Shown here in pieces: positions 1 to 9,732 of a stretch of 27,070 bases of DNA. Position 1 is the stretch's first letter; each line of letters begins with the position of its first letter. The notes below the pieces were generated by a model, which ran no database searches, was not told where the DNA came from, and worked only from the letters and a program-made list of their open reading frames with translations. A program made the position numbers and the translations under genes. Origin of the DNA: an uncultured Nitrospinaceae bacterium (GTDB lineage: Bacteria > Nitrospinota > Nitrospinia > Nitrospinales > VA-1); the NCBI GenBank assembly GCA_913043155.1, contig CAJWLY010000003.1, positions 1 through 27,070 on the forward strand, in the 5' to 3' direction.

Positions 1-2
1 AT

Positions 3-473
3 ATGGCTCGAAGAAGAGAAGCAGACAAGCGACAGATTTTGCCGGATCCAAAATACAATGACCTGCTGGTGGCCCGGTTCATTAATAATCTCCTTAAACA
101 AGGTAAAAAGAGCATCGCCGAAGGAATTTTCTATGGCGCTTTAGATGTGGTCGGGGAGAAAACCAATGAAGACCCAGTCAAGGTATTTAAAAAGGCGATC
201 GAAAACGCTTCGCCCAGGCTGGAAGTGAAATCCCGCCGTGTGGGTGGTGCGACTTACCAGGTTCCGGTCGAGGTTAAGGAGAGCCGCCGCGCCGCTCTTA
301 GCATTCGATGGATGATCCAGAATGCCAAGAGCAGGTCAGGTAAATCGATGTCCGAGAAACTGACTAGCGAAATTCTTGACGCCTACAACAATGTTGGAGG
401 CACTATTAAAAAGAAAGAGGACGTCCACCGCATGGCTGAAGCCAATAAGGCTTTTGCTCATTACCGGTGGTAG
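3..473 (+). CDS. rpsG: 30S ribosomal protein S7
   Basis: S7 nucleates assembly of the 30S head by binding the 3' major domain of 16S rRNA and lies near the E site and mRNA exit. The 156-residue product has the family's normal length and opening (MARRREADKR, then QILPDPKYNDLLVARFINN), and ends in the usual AHYRW. The ATG lies only 2 nt from the window edge, so its ribosome binding site and the expected upstream rpsL cannot be seen. It stops 8 nt before fusA, the standard str-block arrangement. In E. coli S7 represses its own block by binding mRNA upstream of rpsG; that site, if present here, lies outside the window. Confidence 0.97.
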   Translation: MARRREADKRQILPDPKYNDLLVARFINNLLKQGKKSIAEGIFYGALDVVGEKTNEDPVKVFKKAIENASPRLEVKSRRVGGATYQVPVEVKESRRAALSIRWMIQNAKSRSGKSMSEKLTSEILDAYNNVGGTIKKKEDVHRMAEANKAFAHYRW

Positions 474-481
474 AGATTCTG

Positions 482-2587
<2,106 letters not shown>

Positions 2588-2632
2588 AATAACAGACAAT
2601 TGATTATACAAACATTTTTGGAGTAAACCAGC

Positions 2633-3823
2633 ATGGCGAAAGAAAAATTTGTCCGAGACAAACCACATTTAAATGTAGGAACGATTGGTCACGTTGACCA
2701 TGGCAAGACGACTCTGACAGCCGCCATCACCGAAGTACTGGCGAAGAAAGGTCTTGCTGATTACATTCCATTCGATCAGATCGACAAAGCACCAGAGGAA
2801 AAAGAACGCGGCATCACCATTGCTATCGCGCATGTGGAGTATAAGACTGAAAATCGGCATTACGCGCACGTGGACTGCCCGGGCCATGCTGACTATGTCA
2901 AGAACATGATCACGGGTGCGGCGCAGATGGATGGCGCTGTTATTGTTGTAAGTGCATCCGATGGCCCAATGCCACAAACCCGCGAGCATATTCTACTGGC
3001 TCGTCAGGTAGGTGTCCCCAAGATCATCGTGTTTATGAATAAGTGCGATATGGTCGACGATCCGGAACTTCTAGACCTCGTCGAGTTGGAAGTGCGTGAA
3101 CTTCTTAGTAAGTATGAGTTTCCTGGTGATGACATTCCGGTTGTCCGTGGCAGTGCCTTGCAGGCTTTGGAGAATCCGGACGACGAAGAAAAAACCAAGT
3201 GCATCTGGGATTTGATGGCTGCTCTGGATGATTATTTCCCCGTTCCTGATCGTCCTGTTGATAAGGATTTCCTGATGCCGATCGAAGACATCTTCTCGAT
3301 TTCCGGGCGCGGTACCGTGGCGACGGGCCGTATTGAAACAGGTGTCATCAAGGTAGGCGAAGAGGTTGAGATCGTTGGATTTCGTCCCACCGAAAAGACA
3401 ACCGTGACCGGCGTCGAAATGTTCCGCAAACTGCTTGACGATGGGCAGGCGGGTGACAATGTGGGTCTCCTTTTGCGCGGTACCAAGCGCGAGGATATTG
3501 AGCGCGGCCAGGTTCTGGCCAAACCCAAAAGTATCACCCCCCACACCAAGTTCAAGGCAGAGGTATATGTTCTGAGTAAAGACGAGGGTGGGCGCCATAC
3601 GCCGTTCTTTAATGGGTATCGCCCGCAATTCTATTTCCGGACTACGGATGTGACGGGAGTTTGCACTTTGCCTTCGGGGATTGAGATGGTTATGCCTGGT
3701 GACAATGTGACCATGGATATTGAATTGATCACCCCCGTAGCGATGGCCAAGGAACTTCGGTTCGCCATTCGCGAAGGCGGCCGCACCGTCGGCGCGGGCG
3801 TCGTGAGTGAGATCACTGAATGA
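2633..3823 (+). CDS. tuf: Elongation factor Tu
   Basis: EF-Tu is the GTPase that delivers aminoacyl-tRNA to the ribosomal A site. The 396-residue product has G1 GHVDHGKT at 19-26, G2 within EERGIT-type KERGITI near 58-64, G3 DCPGHADY with the catalytic His at 85, and G4 NKCD at 136-139. Domains II and III are complete, with the usual RFAIREGGRTVGAGVV near the end. A GGAG lies 9 nt before the ATG. It follows fusA by 45 nt, and its stop codon overlaps the start of rpsJ, so EF-Tu and S10 are likely translationally coupled. Many bacteria carry a second tuf copy; this window cannot tell. Confidence 0.98.
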   Translation: MAKEKFVRDKPHLNVGTIGHVDHGKTTLTAAITEVLAKKGLADYIPFDQIDKAPEEKERGITIAIAHVEYKTENRHYAHVDCPGHADYVKNMITGAAQMDGAVIVVSASDGPMPQTREHILLARQVGVPKIIVFMNKCDMVDDPELLDLVELEVRELLSKYEFPGDDIPVVRGSALQALENPDDEEKTKCIWDLMAALDDYFPVPDRPVDKDFLMPIEDIFSISGRGTVATGRIETGVIKVGEEVEIVGFRPTEKTTVTGVEMFRKLLDDGQAGDNVGLLLRGTKREDIERGQVLAKPKSITPHTKFKAEVYVLSKDEGGRHTPFFNGYRPQFYFRTTDVTGVCTLPSGIEMVMPGDNVTMDIELITPVAMAKELRFAIREGGRTVGAGVVSEITE

Positions 3824-4134
3824 TGGTTGAACATCAGAAAATCAAGATTAAGCTCAAAGCTTACGACCATAAGTTGCTTGACCGGTCTGTAGGTGAAATT
3901 GTGGAGACCACCAAACGTACAGGTGCCAAAGTGGTGGGCCCCATTCCCCTGCCGACGGCTCGTAATCGGTGGACCGTGCTCCGGTCTCCGCATGTGGATA
4001 AAAAATCCCGCGAACAGTTTGAAATTCGAACTCACAAGCGGATTTTAGAAATTCTCGAACCGACAGCGCAAACGGTGGATGCGCTGATGAAGCTGGATCT
4101 TTCCGGTGGTGTGGATATCGAGATCAAGCTTTAG
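3820..4134 (+). CDS. rpsJ: 30S ribosomal protein S10
   Basis: S10 binds the 30S head and, in well-studied bacteria, also pairs with NusB in the antitermination complex. The product of about 103-104 residues has the core QKIKIKLKAYDHKLLD and the PLPT motif followed by RNRWTVLRSPHVDKKSREQF, normal for the family. Two adjacent ATGs (3820 and 3823) can serve as start; the first overlaps the tuf stop by 4 nt and the second by 1 nt. No strong Shine-Dalgarno is visible, which supports start by coupling from tuf. The normally separate S10 operon head with its L4-controlled leader is missing here, so the E. coli type of S10-leader autoregulation cannot operate at this position (inference). Confidence 0.96.
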   Translation: MMVEHQKIKIKLKAYDHKLLDRSVGEIVETTKRTGAKVVGPIPLPTARNRWTVLRSPHVDKKSREQFEIRTHKRILEILEPTAQTVDALMKLDLSGGVDIEIKL

Positions 4135-4148
4135 TTTTTGAAGGTGAA

Positions 4149-4166
4149 ATGACAGAAAAACGATGA
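4149..4166 (+). other. Five-codon mini-ORF overlapping the rplC start
   Basis: Between rpsJ and rplC there is an ATG followed by four sense codons (Met-Thr-Glu-Lys-Arg) and a TGA that overlaps the rplC ATG as ATGA. The only purine-rich Shine-Dalgarno-like stretch in the gap (GAAGGTG, 4140-4146) lies close to this mini-ORF but about 16 nt from the rplC ATG, which is too far for direct use. This suggests termination-reinitiation onto rplC. It may equally be chance in a 28-nt gap. Confidence 0.35.
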
Positions 4167-4783
4167 ACGCTTTAATTGGTAAAAAAATGGGTATGACGCA
4201 GGTCTTCTCCAAGGAAGGCAACTGCATTCCTGTGACCGTAATTCAGGTTGAGAAGTGCGTCCCGGTGCTTAAACGAACTCAGGAGGGGGACGGGTACGAT
4301 GCGGTTCTCGTTGCCTACGGTACTCGGAAAAGCAAACACACGAACAAGCCCGAGCAGGGATTTTATAACAAGGTCAAAATCGATCCGGCGAGAATACTTA
4401 CCGAGTTTCGTGATCAGGAAGTCACAGATGAGGAACTTGGAAAGCCCCTTAAAGTGGATATGTTCAGCGAGGGGGATCATGTGAATGTGGTGGGAACCTC
4501 CAAGGGAAAAGGTTTCGCGGGAGTTATGAAACGATGGGGTATGGGCGGTGCGCCTGCATCTCACGGCCATCACGAAATTTATCGTGGTGGGGGCTCGATC
4601 GGTCAGCATACTTATCCTGGCCGCGTGTTCAAGGGTAAGAAAATGCCCGGGCACATGGGTTCTGAAACGGTTTTTACTAAGAACCTCAAAGTCGTACGCG
4701 TCGATGTGGGAAATAATGTGTTGCTCGTTAAGGGCGCTGTTCCTGGGGCTCCGGGTGGTATTGTCAGAGTTATTAAGTCGTAG
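4163..4783 (+). CDS. rplC: 50S ribosomal protein L3
   Basis: L3 is one of the two proteins that start 50S assembly and reaches toward the peptidyl transferase centre. The 206-residue product opens MNALIGKKMGMTQVF and carries the conserved loop GGSIGQHTYPGRVFKGKKMP, whose glutamine is the substrate of the methyltransferase PrmB in E. coli. Length is normal. The start at 4163 fits the family N terminus, although the nearest Shine-Dalgarno-like sequence sits about 16 nt away and may serve a preceding mini-ORF. rplD follows by 20 nt (from its ATG). Confidence 0.97.
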   Translation: MNALIGKKMGMTQVFSKEGNCIPVTVIQVEKCVPVLKRTQEGDGYDAVLVAYGTRKSKHTNKPEQGFYNKVKIDPARILTEFRDQEVTDEELGKPLKVDMFSEGDHVNVVGTSKGKGFAGVMKRWGMGGAPASHGHHEIYRGGGSIGQHTYPGRVFKGKKMPGHMGSETVFTKNLKVVRVDVGNNVLLVKGAVPGAPGGIVRVIKS

Positions 4784-4803
4784 AAAGGTTGGACGGAAAA
4801 GCT

Positions 4804-5430
4804 ATGCCGCAACTGGATGTATTGGACATTAAGAAGAAAAAAGTCGGGGTTGTCGAGGCCGTGGCGAGTATTTTTGACGTCAAGATCAAAAAACATCTCG
4901 TAAAGCAGTACGCGGTCCTGCAGCAAGCCACTCGACGCCGTGGTACTGCGTGTACGAAATCTAGCTACAGTGAACTTAGCGGCAGCGGGAAGAAGCCTTG
5001 GAGGCAAAAGGGAACCGGAAGAGCCCGCGCGGGGGAAGTGCGGTCTGCTATTTGGCGCGGTGGGCTCACCATTTTCGGGCCAACTCCTAGGGATTACGGT
5101 TTCAAGATGAACAAAAAAGCCAAGAAACAGGCTCTTAAGTCAGTGCTCACCCAGCGGTTGCAGGGAAATAACATCGCAGTCGTCGATAAACTTGAGTTGG
5201 AAAACCCAAAGACGAAGGAAGCGGTTCAACTACTCAAATCCCTAGAGCTTTCCGAGCGGACACTTTTTTTGGTCGCCGCAAGGAATGCAAACCTTGAGCT
5301 GGCCGTGCGCAACCTTCCCGACGCCAACGTGCTTCCCGTGGAGGGGTTGAACGTGTTAGATCTTCTGCGCTACGAAAAAATTGTGTGTACGCCAGAGACG
5401 TTCAAGAAACTTGAGGAGCGGCTAGGCTGA
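4804..5430 (+). CDS. rplD: 50S ribosomal protein L4
   Basis: L4 binds 23S rRNA domain I, lines the nascent-chain exit tunnel and in E. coli also represses the S10 operon. The 208-residue product has the tunnel-loop signature GKKPWRQKGTGRARAGEVRS followed by IWRGGLTIFGPTPRDY. The loop differs slightly from the common form (Ala-Gly-Glu-Val rather than the frequent Gln-Gly-Ser/Thr-Ile). The ATG at 4804 was preferred to an upstream in-frame TTG at 4789 because GGACGGA precedes it at suitable spacing and the family starts near here. Its stop overlaps the rplW ATG by one base (TGATG). Confidence 0.96.
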   Translation: MPQLDVLDIKKKKVGVVEAVASIFDVKIKKHLVKQYAVLQQATRRRGTACTKSSYSELSGSGKKPWRQKGTGRARAGEVRSAIWRGGLTIFGPTPRDYGFKMNKKAKKQALKSVLTQRLQGNNIAVVDKLELENPKTKEAVQLLKSLELSERTLFLVAARNANLELAVRNLPDANVLPVEGLNVLDLLRYEKIVCTPETFKKLEERLG

Positions 5431-5720
5431 TGAGCAACCATTTTCAAATTCTAAAGAAACCCCTGGTTACCGAGAAGAGTACGCAATTGCTTGCCGATGG
5501 AAACTGGGTTTGTTTTCGGGTGGATTCAAGTGCCAATAAGATTCAGGTCAAACAGGCGGTGGAGAAAATTTTTAACGTGACCGTGCTGCAGGTAAACACG
5601 ATGGTTGTGTCGGGCAAGAATCGGCGGTTTGGCCAAAATGTGGGCCGGACGAAACCTTGGAAAAAAGCAATGTTGCGCCTTAAGGAAGGCGATAAAATCG
5701 ATTTGTTTGAAGGGGCTTGA
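5430..5720 (+). CDS. rplW: 50S ribosomal protein L23
   Basis: L23 sits at the polypeptide tunnel exit and is the docking site for trigger factor and SRP. The 96-residue product has the conserved opening ILKKPLVTEKSTQLL, the KIQVKQAVEKIFNVTVLQVNT segment and the GRTKPWKKAMLRL stretch. It starts inside the TGATG overlap with rplD, so the two are likely translated in coupled fashion. rplB follows after 5 nt. Confidence 0.96.
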   Translation: MSNHFQILKKPLVTEKSTQLLADGNWVCFRVDSSANKIQVKQAVEKIFNVTVLQVNTMVVSGKNRRFGQNVGRTKPWKKAMLRLKEGDKIDLFEGA

Positions 5721-5725
5721 CCTGA

Positions 5726-6562
5726 ATGGCTGTTAGAAAAATGAAACCCCGATCCGCCGGAGTTCGGTTTCGCACCATTTCCGGATTCGAAGAGATTACT
5801 AAATCCACCCCGGAGAAGAGCCTTCTTGAGTCCATGGCGCGTGCGGGTGGACGTAACAACCGGGGCCGGTTAACCGCAAAACGGCGTGGAGGCGGACACC
5901 GCAAGCAGTACCGCTTGATCGATTTCAAACGGAATAAGGATGGTGTTGAAGCCAGGGTCGAAGGAATCGAGTACGATCCTAACCGTTCGGCTAACATTGC
6001 CCTGCTTGTCTATAACGATGGAGAAAAGCGATATATTCTTTCTCCTGACGGATTGAGCGTAGGCGACAAGGTCGCTTCCGGTCCCGACGCAGAAGTCCGC
6101 GTTGGGAATTGTTTGCCCTTAAAGGTGATTCCCGAGGGCAGTGTGGTGCACAATGTGGAGTTGCGCTGTGGCAAGGGAGGCCAGTTGGCGCGCAGTGCCG
6201 GGGCCTCGGTTCAGTTGATGGCCAAGGAAGGGAAGTACGCTACCTTGAAACTCTCTTCTGGAGAAGTTCGTTTGGTGGAAGTGGCCTGTCGGGCGACTAT
6301 GGGTGTAGTAGGAAACTCCGATCACGCCAACATTTCTTTTGGCAAGGCAGGCCGCACCCGTTGGATCGGACGCCGCCCCAGAGTGCGGGCAGTTGCCATG
6401 AATCCCGTGGATCATCCCATGGGCGGTGGCGAGGGCCGGTCTTCCGGCGGACGTCATCCGTGCAGCCCATGGGGGCAGATTGCCAAAGGGTTGAAAACCC
6501 GGACGCCGCGAAAAAGCTCAAACCGATTCATCGTGAGCCGGCGCAAGAAACGCAGGAAATAA
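5726..6562 (+). CDS. rplB: 50S ribosomal protein L2
   Basis: L2 is needed for subunit joining and peptidyl transfer and binds the central 23S rRNA. The 278-residue product has the family's usual length and the conserved C-terminal block with VAMNPVDHPMGGGEGRSSGG and the histidine in DHPMGGG that has been linked to peptidyl transferase activity. The basic terminus SRRKKRRK is typical. GAAGGGG precedes the ATG by about 9 nt, overlapping the end of rplW. Confidence 0.97.
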   Translation: MAVRKMKPRSAGVRFRTISGFEEITKSTPEKSLLESMARAGGRNNRGRLTAKRRGGGHRKQYRLIDFKRNKDGVEARVEGIEYDPNRSANIALLVYNDGEKRYILSPDGLSVGDKVASGPDAEVRVGNCLPLKVIPEGSVVHNVELRCGKGGQLARSAGASVQLMAKEGKYATLKLSSGEVRLVEVACRATMGVVGNSDHANISFGKAGRTRWIGRRPRVRAVAMNPVDHPMGGGEGRSSGGRHPCSPWGQIAKGLKTRTPRKSSNRFIVSRRKKRRK

Positions 6563-6581
6563 GATCTATTTTTGGAGAGAT

Positions 6582-6863
6582 ATGTCAAGATCACTAAAAA
6601 AAGGGCCTTTTATCGACGATTCGCTACTCAACAAGATCGAGGAAATGAACCGCCGACAAGACAGGAAGATCGTCAAAACCTGGTCTCGCCGGTCCACTAT
6701 TTCTCCTGATTTTGTGGGGCATACTATTGCGGTACATAATGGCAAGAAATTTATTCCCGTGTTTATCACTGAGAACATGGTGGGGCACAAGCTGGGCGAG
6801 TTCTCACCCACACGCTTATTCAGGGCGCACGGGGGCAGGTCTAAGAAAGCGGTCACTAAATAA
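6582..6863 (+). CDS. rpsS: 30S ribosomal protein S19
   Basis: S19 forms part of the 30S head and contacts S13 and the A-site tRNA. The 93-residue product starts MSRSLKKGPFIDDSLL and includes the conserved SRRSTISPDFVGHTIAVHNG and the GEFSPTRLFRAHG block. Length is normal. TTGGAGAG gives a good ribosome binding site just upstream. It lies 19 nt after rplB, in the standard S10-block position. Confidence 0.97.
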   Translation: MSRSLKKGPFIDDSLLNKIEEMNRRQDRKIVKTWSRRSTISPDFVGHTIAVHNGKKFIPVFITENMVGHKLGEFSPTRLFRAHGGRSKKAVTK

Positions 6864-6885
6864 ATCGTAACCGGATACTTGATTG

Positions 6886-7221
6886 ATGGAAGTTAGAGCA
6901 GTATTGAGACACACGCGCTTGGCGCCGCAGAAAACGCGACTGGTTGCCCGCCTCATCCATGGGCAGAACGTGGGCGATGCGATGAATATACTCCAGTTCA
7001 CGCGAAAAAAAGCGGCGCGGGTTCTGCAGAAACTTTTGAAGTCGGCTCTCGCCAATGCCGAGGAAAACCACAAGGTGTTGGACGTGGACGACCTGTTCAT
7101 CCGGCGCGTCTCTGTGGACCAAGGGGTGGTATGGAAGCGGACGATGCCTCGGGCTCGGGGCTCAGCAAACGTGATCCGGAAACGGACGAGTAATATCATC
7201 CTCGTGCTGGACGAGAAATAA
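6886..7221 (+). CDS. rplV: 50S ribosomal protein L22
   Basis: L22 lines the exit tunnel with L4 and is a known site of macrolide-resistance changes in other bacteria. The 111-residue product begins MEVRAVLRHTRLAPQKTRLV and contains the beta-hairpin loop region around KRTMPRARGSANVIRKRTS. I used the ATG at 6886; an in-frame TTG at 6883 would add only one residue. No clear Shine-Dalgarno is seen. rpsC follows 14 nt downstream. Confidence 0.96.
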   Translation: MEVRAVLRHTRLAPQKTRLVARLIHGQNVGDAMNILQFTRKKAARVLQKLLKSALANAEENHKVLDVDDLFIRRVSVDQGVVWKRTMPRARGSANVIRKRTSNIILVLDEK

Positions 7222-7235
7222 AAAAGGAGAATTGC

Positions 7236-7931
7236 GTGGGCCAGAAAGTTCATCCATACGGATTCCGACTAGGTATCAATAAAACCTGGAAATCGAGCTG
7301 GTGTGGGCGTAGAGATTATCCCGACCTGCTTCATGAGGACATCAAGCTTAGGAGTTACATTGAAAAGACATTGTCGCATGCGGGGATTTCTAGGGTCGAG
7401 ATTGAACGCAGTGCCAATCGAGTGAGGGTGAATATCCACACGGCCAGGCCTGGAATTATCATCGGTAAAAAGGGGCTGGAGGTTGATAGGCTCAAGGAAG
7501 AGTTGCAGAAGATGATAGTCGGTAAGCAGGTGAACCTAAATATTAAGGAAGTGCGCCGGGCGGAGTTGGACGCCACTCTCGTTGCTCAGAGTGTTGCGTT
7601 ACAGCTTGAAAAGCGGATTTCGTTTCGCCGGGCCATGAAAAAGACCGTGCTTTCGTCACTGCGTTTTGGGGCCAAGGGAATCAAGATCCGGGTGTCAGGG
7701 CGGCTGGGCGGCGCGGAAATCGCGCGCAGTGAATGGTACCGTGAAGGCCGGGTGCCGCTGCATACCCTGCGTGCCGATATTGATTATGGCACGGCGGTTG
7801 CCAGTACCACCTTTGGGGTGATTGGTGTGAAGGTGTGGATCTATCGCGGAGACATTCTTCCGGTGAAGGACAGCGAGGAGAAGATTCCCGCAAACGGTAG
7901 GAGTGGTGCGAAGCGCCCTGCTACAGTGTGA
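7236..7931 (+). CDS. rpsC: 30S ribosomal protein S3
   Basis: S3 lies at the mRNA entry channel of the 30S head and contributes to helicase activity. The 231-residue product starts GQKVHPYGFRLGINKTW, carries a KH domain with the IIIGKKG GxxG loop at about 75-81, and the C-terminal domain with GRLGGAEIARSEWYREGRVP. It starts with GTG at 7236, behind a strong AAAGGAGA at about 6 nt spacing. The last 20 or so residues form the usual variable tail. A 74-nt gap, long for this cluster, separates it from rplP; no structure stood out there. Confidence 0.97.
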   Translation: MGQKVHPYGFRLGINKTWKSSWCGRRDYPDLLHEDIKLRSYIEKTLSHAGISRVEIERSANRVRVNIHTARPGIIIGKKGLEVDRLKEELQKMIVGKQVNLNIKEVRRAELDATLVAQSVALQLEKRISFRRAMKKTVLSSLRFGAKGIKIRVSGRLGGAEIARSEWYREGRVPLHTLRADIDYGTAVASTTFGVIGVKVWIYRGDILPVKDSEEKIPANGRSGAKRPATV

Positions 7932-8005
7932 ATGAAGTGAATTATCCAAGCCCTATGACCGTGCTGGAAATAAAAATACAGTCGTAAGATCAGGAAATTT
8001 TTGTC

Positions 8006-8413
8006 ATGTTGATGCCCAAAAAAGTCAAATACCGCAAACGCCATAAAGGCCGCATGGGGGGGACGGCGTTTCGAGGTGGTGAGTTGAGTTTCGGTTCCTG
8101 TGGACTGCAGGCGATGGAATGCGGGCGTATCACCGATCGTCAGATCGAAGCGGCGCGTATCGCAATGACCCGTCACGTTAAGCGTGGTGGAAAGATATGG
8201 TTGAGAATTTTTCCTGACAAGCCGATTTCCAAAAAACCCGCTGAAACGCGGATGGGGAAGGGCAAGGGCGGGCCGGAGTATTGGGTTGCCGTGGTTAAGC
8301 AGGGAAGAATGCTCTACGAGATGGAAGGGGTTTCTGAAGAGGTCGCCAAAGAGGCGTTTCGGCTGGCGGCTCACAAGTTACCTATTGCAACCCGGGTTGT
8401 CACTAGGGGATAA
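8006..8413 (+). CDS. rplP: 50S ribosomal protein L16
   Basis: L16 organises the A-site region of the 50S subunit and is among the last proteins added during assembly. The 135-residue product opens MLMPKKVKYRKRHKGRM, followed by the typical RGGELSFGSCGLQA and the MGKGKGGPEYWVAVVKQGRM block. The ATG at 8006 matches the family start (MLMPK) and has AGGAAA about 8 nt upstream; an in-frame ATG two codons on is less likely. rpmC begins 32 nt downstream. Confidence 0.97.
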   Translation: MLMPKKVKYRKRHKGRMGGTAFRGGELSFGSCGLQAMECGRITDRQIEAARIAMTRHVKRGGKIWLRIFPDKPISKKPAETRMGKGKGGPEYWVAVVKQGRMLYEMEGVSEEVAKEAFRLAAHKLPIATRVVTRG

Positions 8414-8445
8414 CGGAGGCGCCGCTCGGCGGTGTAAGGCAAAGT

Positions 8446-8691
8446 ATGAAAGCACAGGATGTCCGAGAGCTCTCCGCAAAAGAGCGGGAAGAAAAAATAG
8501 ATGATTTGAGGCAGGAATTTTTCAACCTCAAATTTCAATTAGCGACCGGGAAAATAGAAAATCCAAGTCGGCTTAAGTTCATTCGCCGAGACATTGCTCG
8601 AATCAAAACGGTCCTACGTGAAACGGTTGATGGAGATTCTAAATCGGTGGGGTCTGTAAAGAAAAATACAGAAAGCACTGCAAAGGCATAA
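8446..8691 (+). CDS. rpmC: 50S ribosomal protein L29
   Basis: L29 sits beside L23 at the tunnel exit. The 81-residue product has the two-helix core, from MKAQDVRELSAKEREEKI through NPSRLKFIRRDIARIKTVL. It is somewhat longer than the usual 60-72 residues: a Ser/Lys/Thr-rich tail of about 20 residues, beginning near DGDSKSVGSVKK, follows the core. The AAGG in GTAAGGC just before the ATG serves as a modest ribosome binding site. The tail may be disordered (inference). Confidence 0.94.
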   Translation: MKAQDVRELSAKEREEKIDDLRQEFFNLKFQLATGKIENPSRLKFIRRDIARIKTVLRETVDGDSKSVGSVKKNTESTAKA

Positions 8692-8740
8692 TCGGTTCGC
8701 TTGATTATTCGGGCGGCTTACTGGAAATAAGGAGTTTCAC

Positions 8741-9028
8741 TTGAGTAACGGATCTAAGAGAAAAGCCATGACCGGGGTGGTGGTCAGTGACAAGATGGAT
8801 AAAACTCTCGTGGTACGGGTAGAGCGGAAATTTGCCCACCCCATTTTCAAAAAAGTTATCAAGACGACAAAGAAGTACAAGGTGCATGACGAAAAAAATG
8901 AATGCCAGGAAGGCGATTTCATCCGTATCGGGGAAACCCGTCCTCTCAGCAAGGAAAAACGCTGGCGCTTACTGGAAGTCATTACCAAGGTAGGTCCTAT
9001 TGAAACTGAAAAGGTTGCACAGTCATGA
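8741..9028 (+). CDS. rpsQ: 30S ribosomal protein S17
   Basis: S17 is a primary 16S rRNA-binding OB-fold protein of the 30S body. The 95-residue product contains the family core TGVVVSDKMDKTLVVRVERK, the KKYKVHDEKNECQEGD segment and IGETRPLSKEKRWRL. It starts with TTG at 8741, placed by the AAGGAG about 6 nt upstream and by the N-terminal match. Its stop overlaps the rplN start as ATGA, indicating coupled translation. Confidence 0.95.
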   Translation: MSNGSKRKAMTGVVVSDKMDKTLVVRVERKFAHPIFKKVIKTTKKYKVHDEKNECQEGDFIRIGETRPLSKEKRWRLLEVITKVGPIETEKVAQS

Positions 9029-9393
9029 TTCAGCTGAGAACTGTATTGGATGTAGCCGATAACTCCGGCGCAAAAAAAGTTCAGTGCATCAAGGTGCTGG
9101 GCGGGTCCGGTCGGAGATACGCGCGTATCGGCGATATCATCGTTGTGGCCGTCCGGGAAGCTGACCCTGGGAGTGCAGTTAAAAAAGGCGAGGTCAAAAA
9201 GGCGGTGGTGGTTCGGACGAGAAAAGAAATCCGGCGCCCTAACGGGACCTATATCAAGTTCGATACCAATTCGGCGGTGTTGATCGGCGATAGCCGTGAA
9301 CCTCTTGGAACCCGTATTTTTGGTCCGGTTGCCCGTGAGTTACGTGCTAAGCGGTTTATGAGAATTCTATCCCTTGCCCCCGAGGTGTTGTGA
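9025..9393 (+). CDS. rplN: 50S ribosomal protein L14
   Basis: L14 forms an intersubunit bridge and is the binding target of the silencing factor RsfS in known systems. The 122-residue product starts MIQLRTVLDVADNSGAKKVQ and ends with the usual RELRAKRFMRILSLAPEVL. Length is exactly typical. It overlaps rpsQ by 4 nt and its TGA overlaps the rplX ATG by one base, so three consecutive genes are tightly coupled. Confidence 0.98.
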   Translation: MIQLRTVLDVADNSGAKKVQCIKVLGGSGRRYARIGDIIVVAVREADPGSAVKKGEVKKAVVVRTRKEIRRPNGTYIKFDTNSAVLIGDSREPLGTRIFGPVARELRAKRFMRILSLAPEVL

Positions 9394-9731
9394 TGTCGGT
9401 TGCGGGTCAGAAATTGAATCTTAAAAAAGACGATATTGTCGAGGTTATCTCTGGCCGGGAACAGGGAAAGAAAGGCAAGGTCCTTGCGTTGTTTCCCGGT
9501 GAAGGCAGGGTAACTGTCGAAAAGCTCAACATGTGCAAGCGGCATATGAAGTCCGACGGCAAGTCGCGGCAGGCGGGTATTCTGGAAAAGGAAGGCTCCA
9601 TCCACATTTCAAACGTGCTCATCGTTTGCGACAAGTGTGGTAAGGGGGTGCGCATTAAGCGGAAGAAGCTGGAAGACGGCAAACGGGTGCGCATTTGTCA
9701 GAAATGTGGAGAGGTGATCGACAAAGTTTAA
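9393..9731 (+). CDS. rplX: 50S ribosomal protein L24 with zinc-ribbon cysteines
   Basis: L24 initiates 50S assembly by binding the 5' end of 23S rRNA. The 112-residue product has the KOW motif region (DDIVEVISGREQGKKGKVLA) and the NVLIVCDKCGKGVRIKRK C-terminal part. Four cysteines (79, 82, 102, 105; CDKC and CQKC) form a probable zinc ribbon, absent in E. coli L24 but known in other bacterial L24 proteins. The ATG at 9393 overlaps the rplN stop; a GTG one codon earlier is possible but less likely. rplE starts 1 nt after its stop. Confidence 0.95.
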   Translation: MSVAGQKLNLKKDDIVEVISGREQGKKGKVLALFPGEGRVTVEKLNMCKRHMKSDGKSRQAGILEKEGSIHISNVLIVCDKCGKGVRIKRKKLEDGKRVRICQKCGEVIDKV

Positions 9732-9732
9732 T

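Noticed and set aside
3071..3628. 185-codon open frame on the - strand opposite tuf
   Set aside because: Antisense to tuf, with no domain or ribosome binding site I can support.
6109..6597. 162-codon + strand frame overlapping rplB
   Set aside because: Alternative frame inside rplB; its Gly/Arg/Ser-rich translation reflects L2 codons, and rplB is certain.
8414..8440. GC-rich short hairpin (CGCC/GGCG) between rplP and rpmC as a terminator
   Set aside because: Only 4-5 bp with a tiny loop, no T-tract, and in the middle of a coupled ribosomal run.
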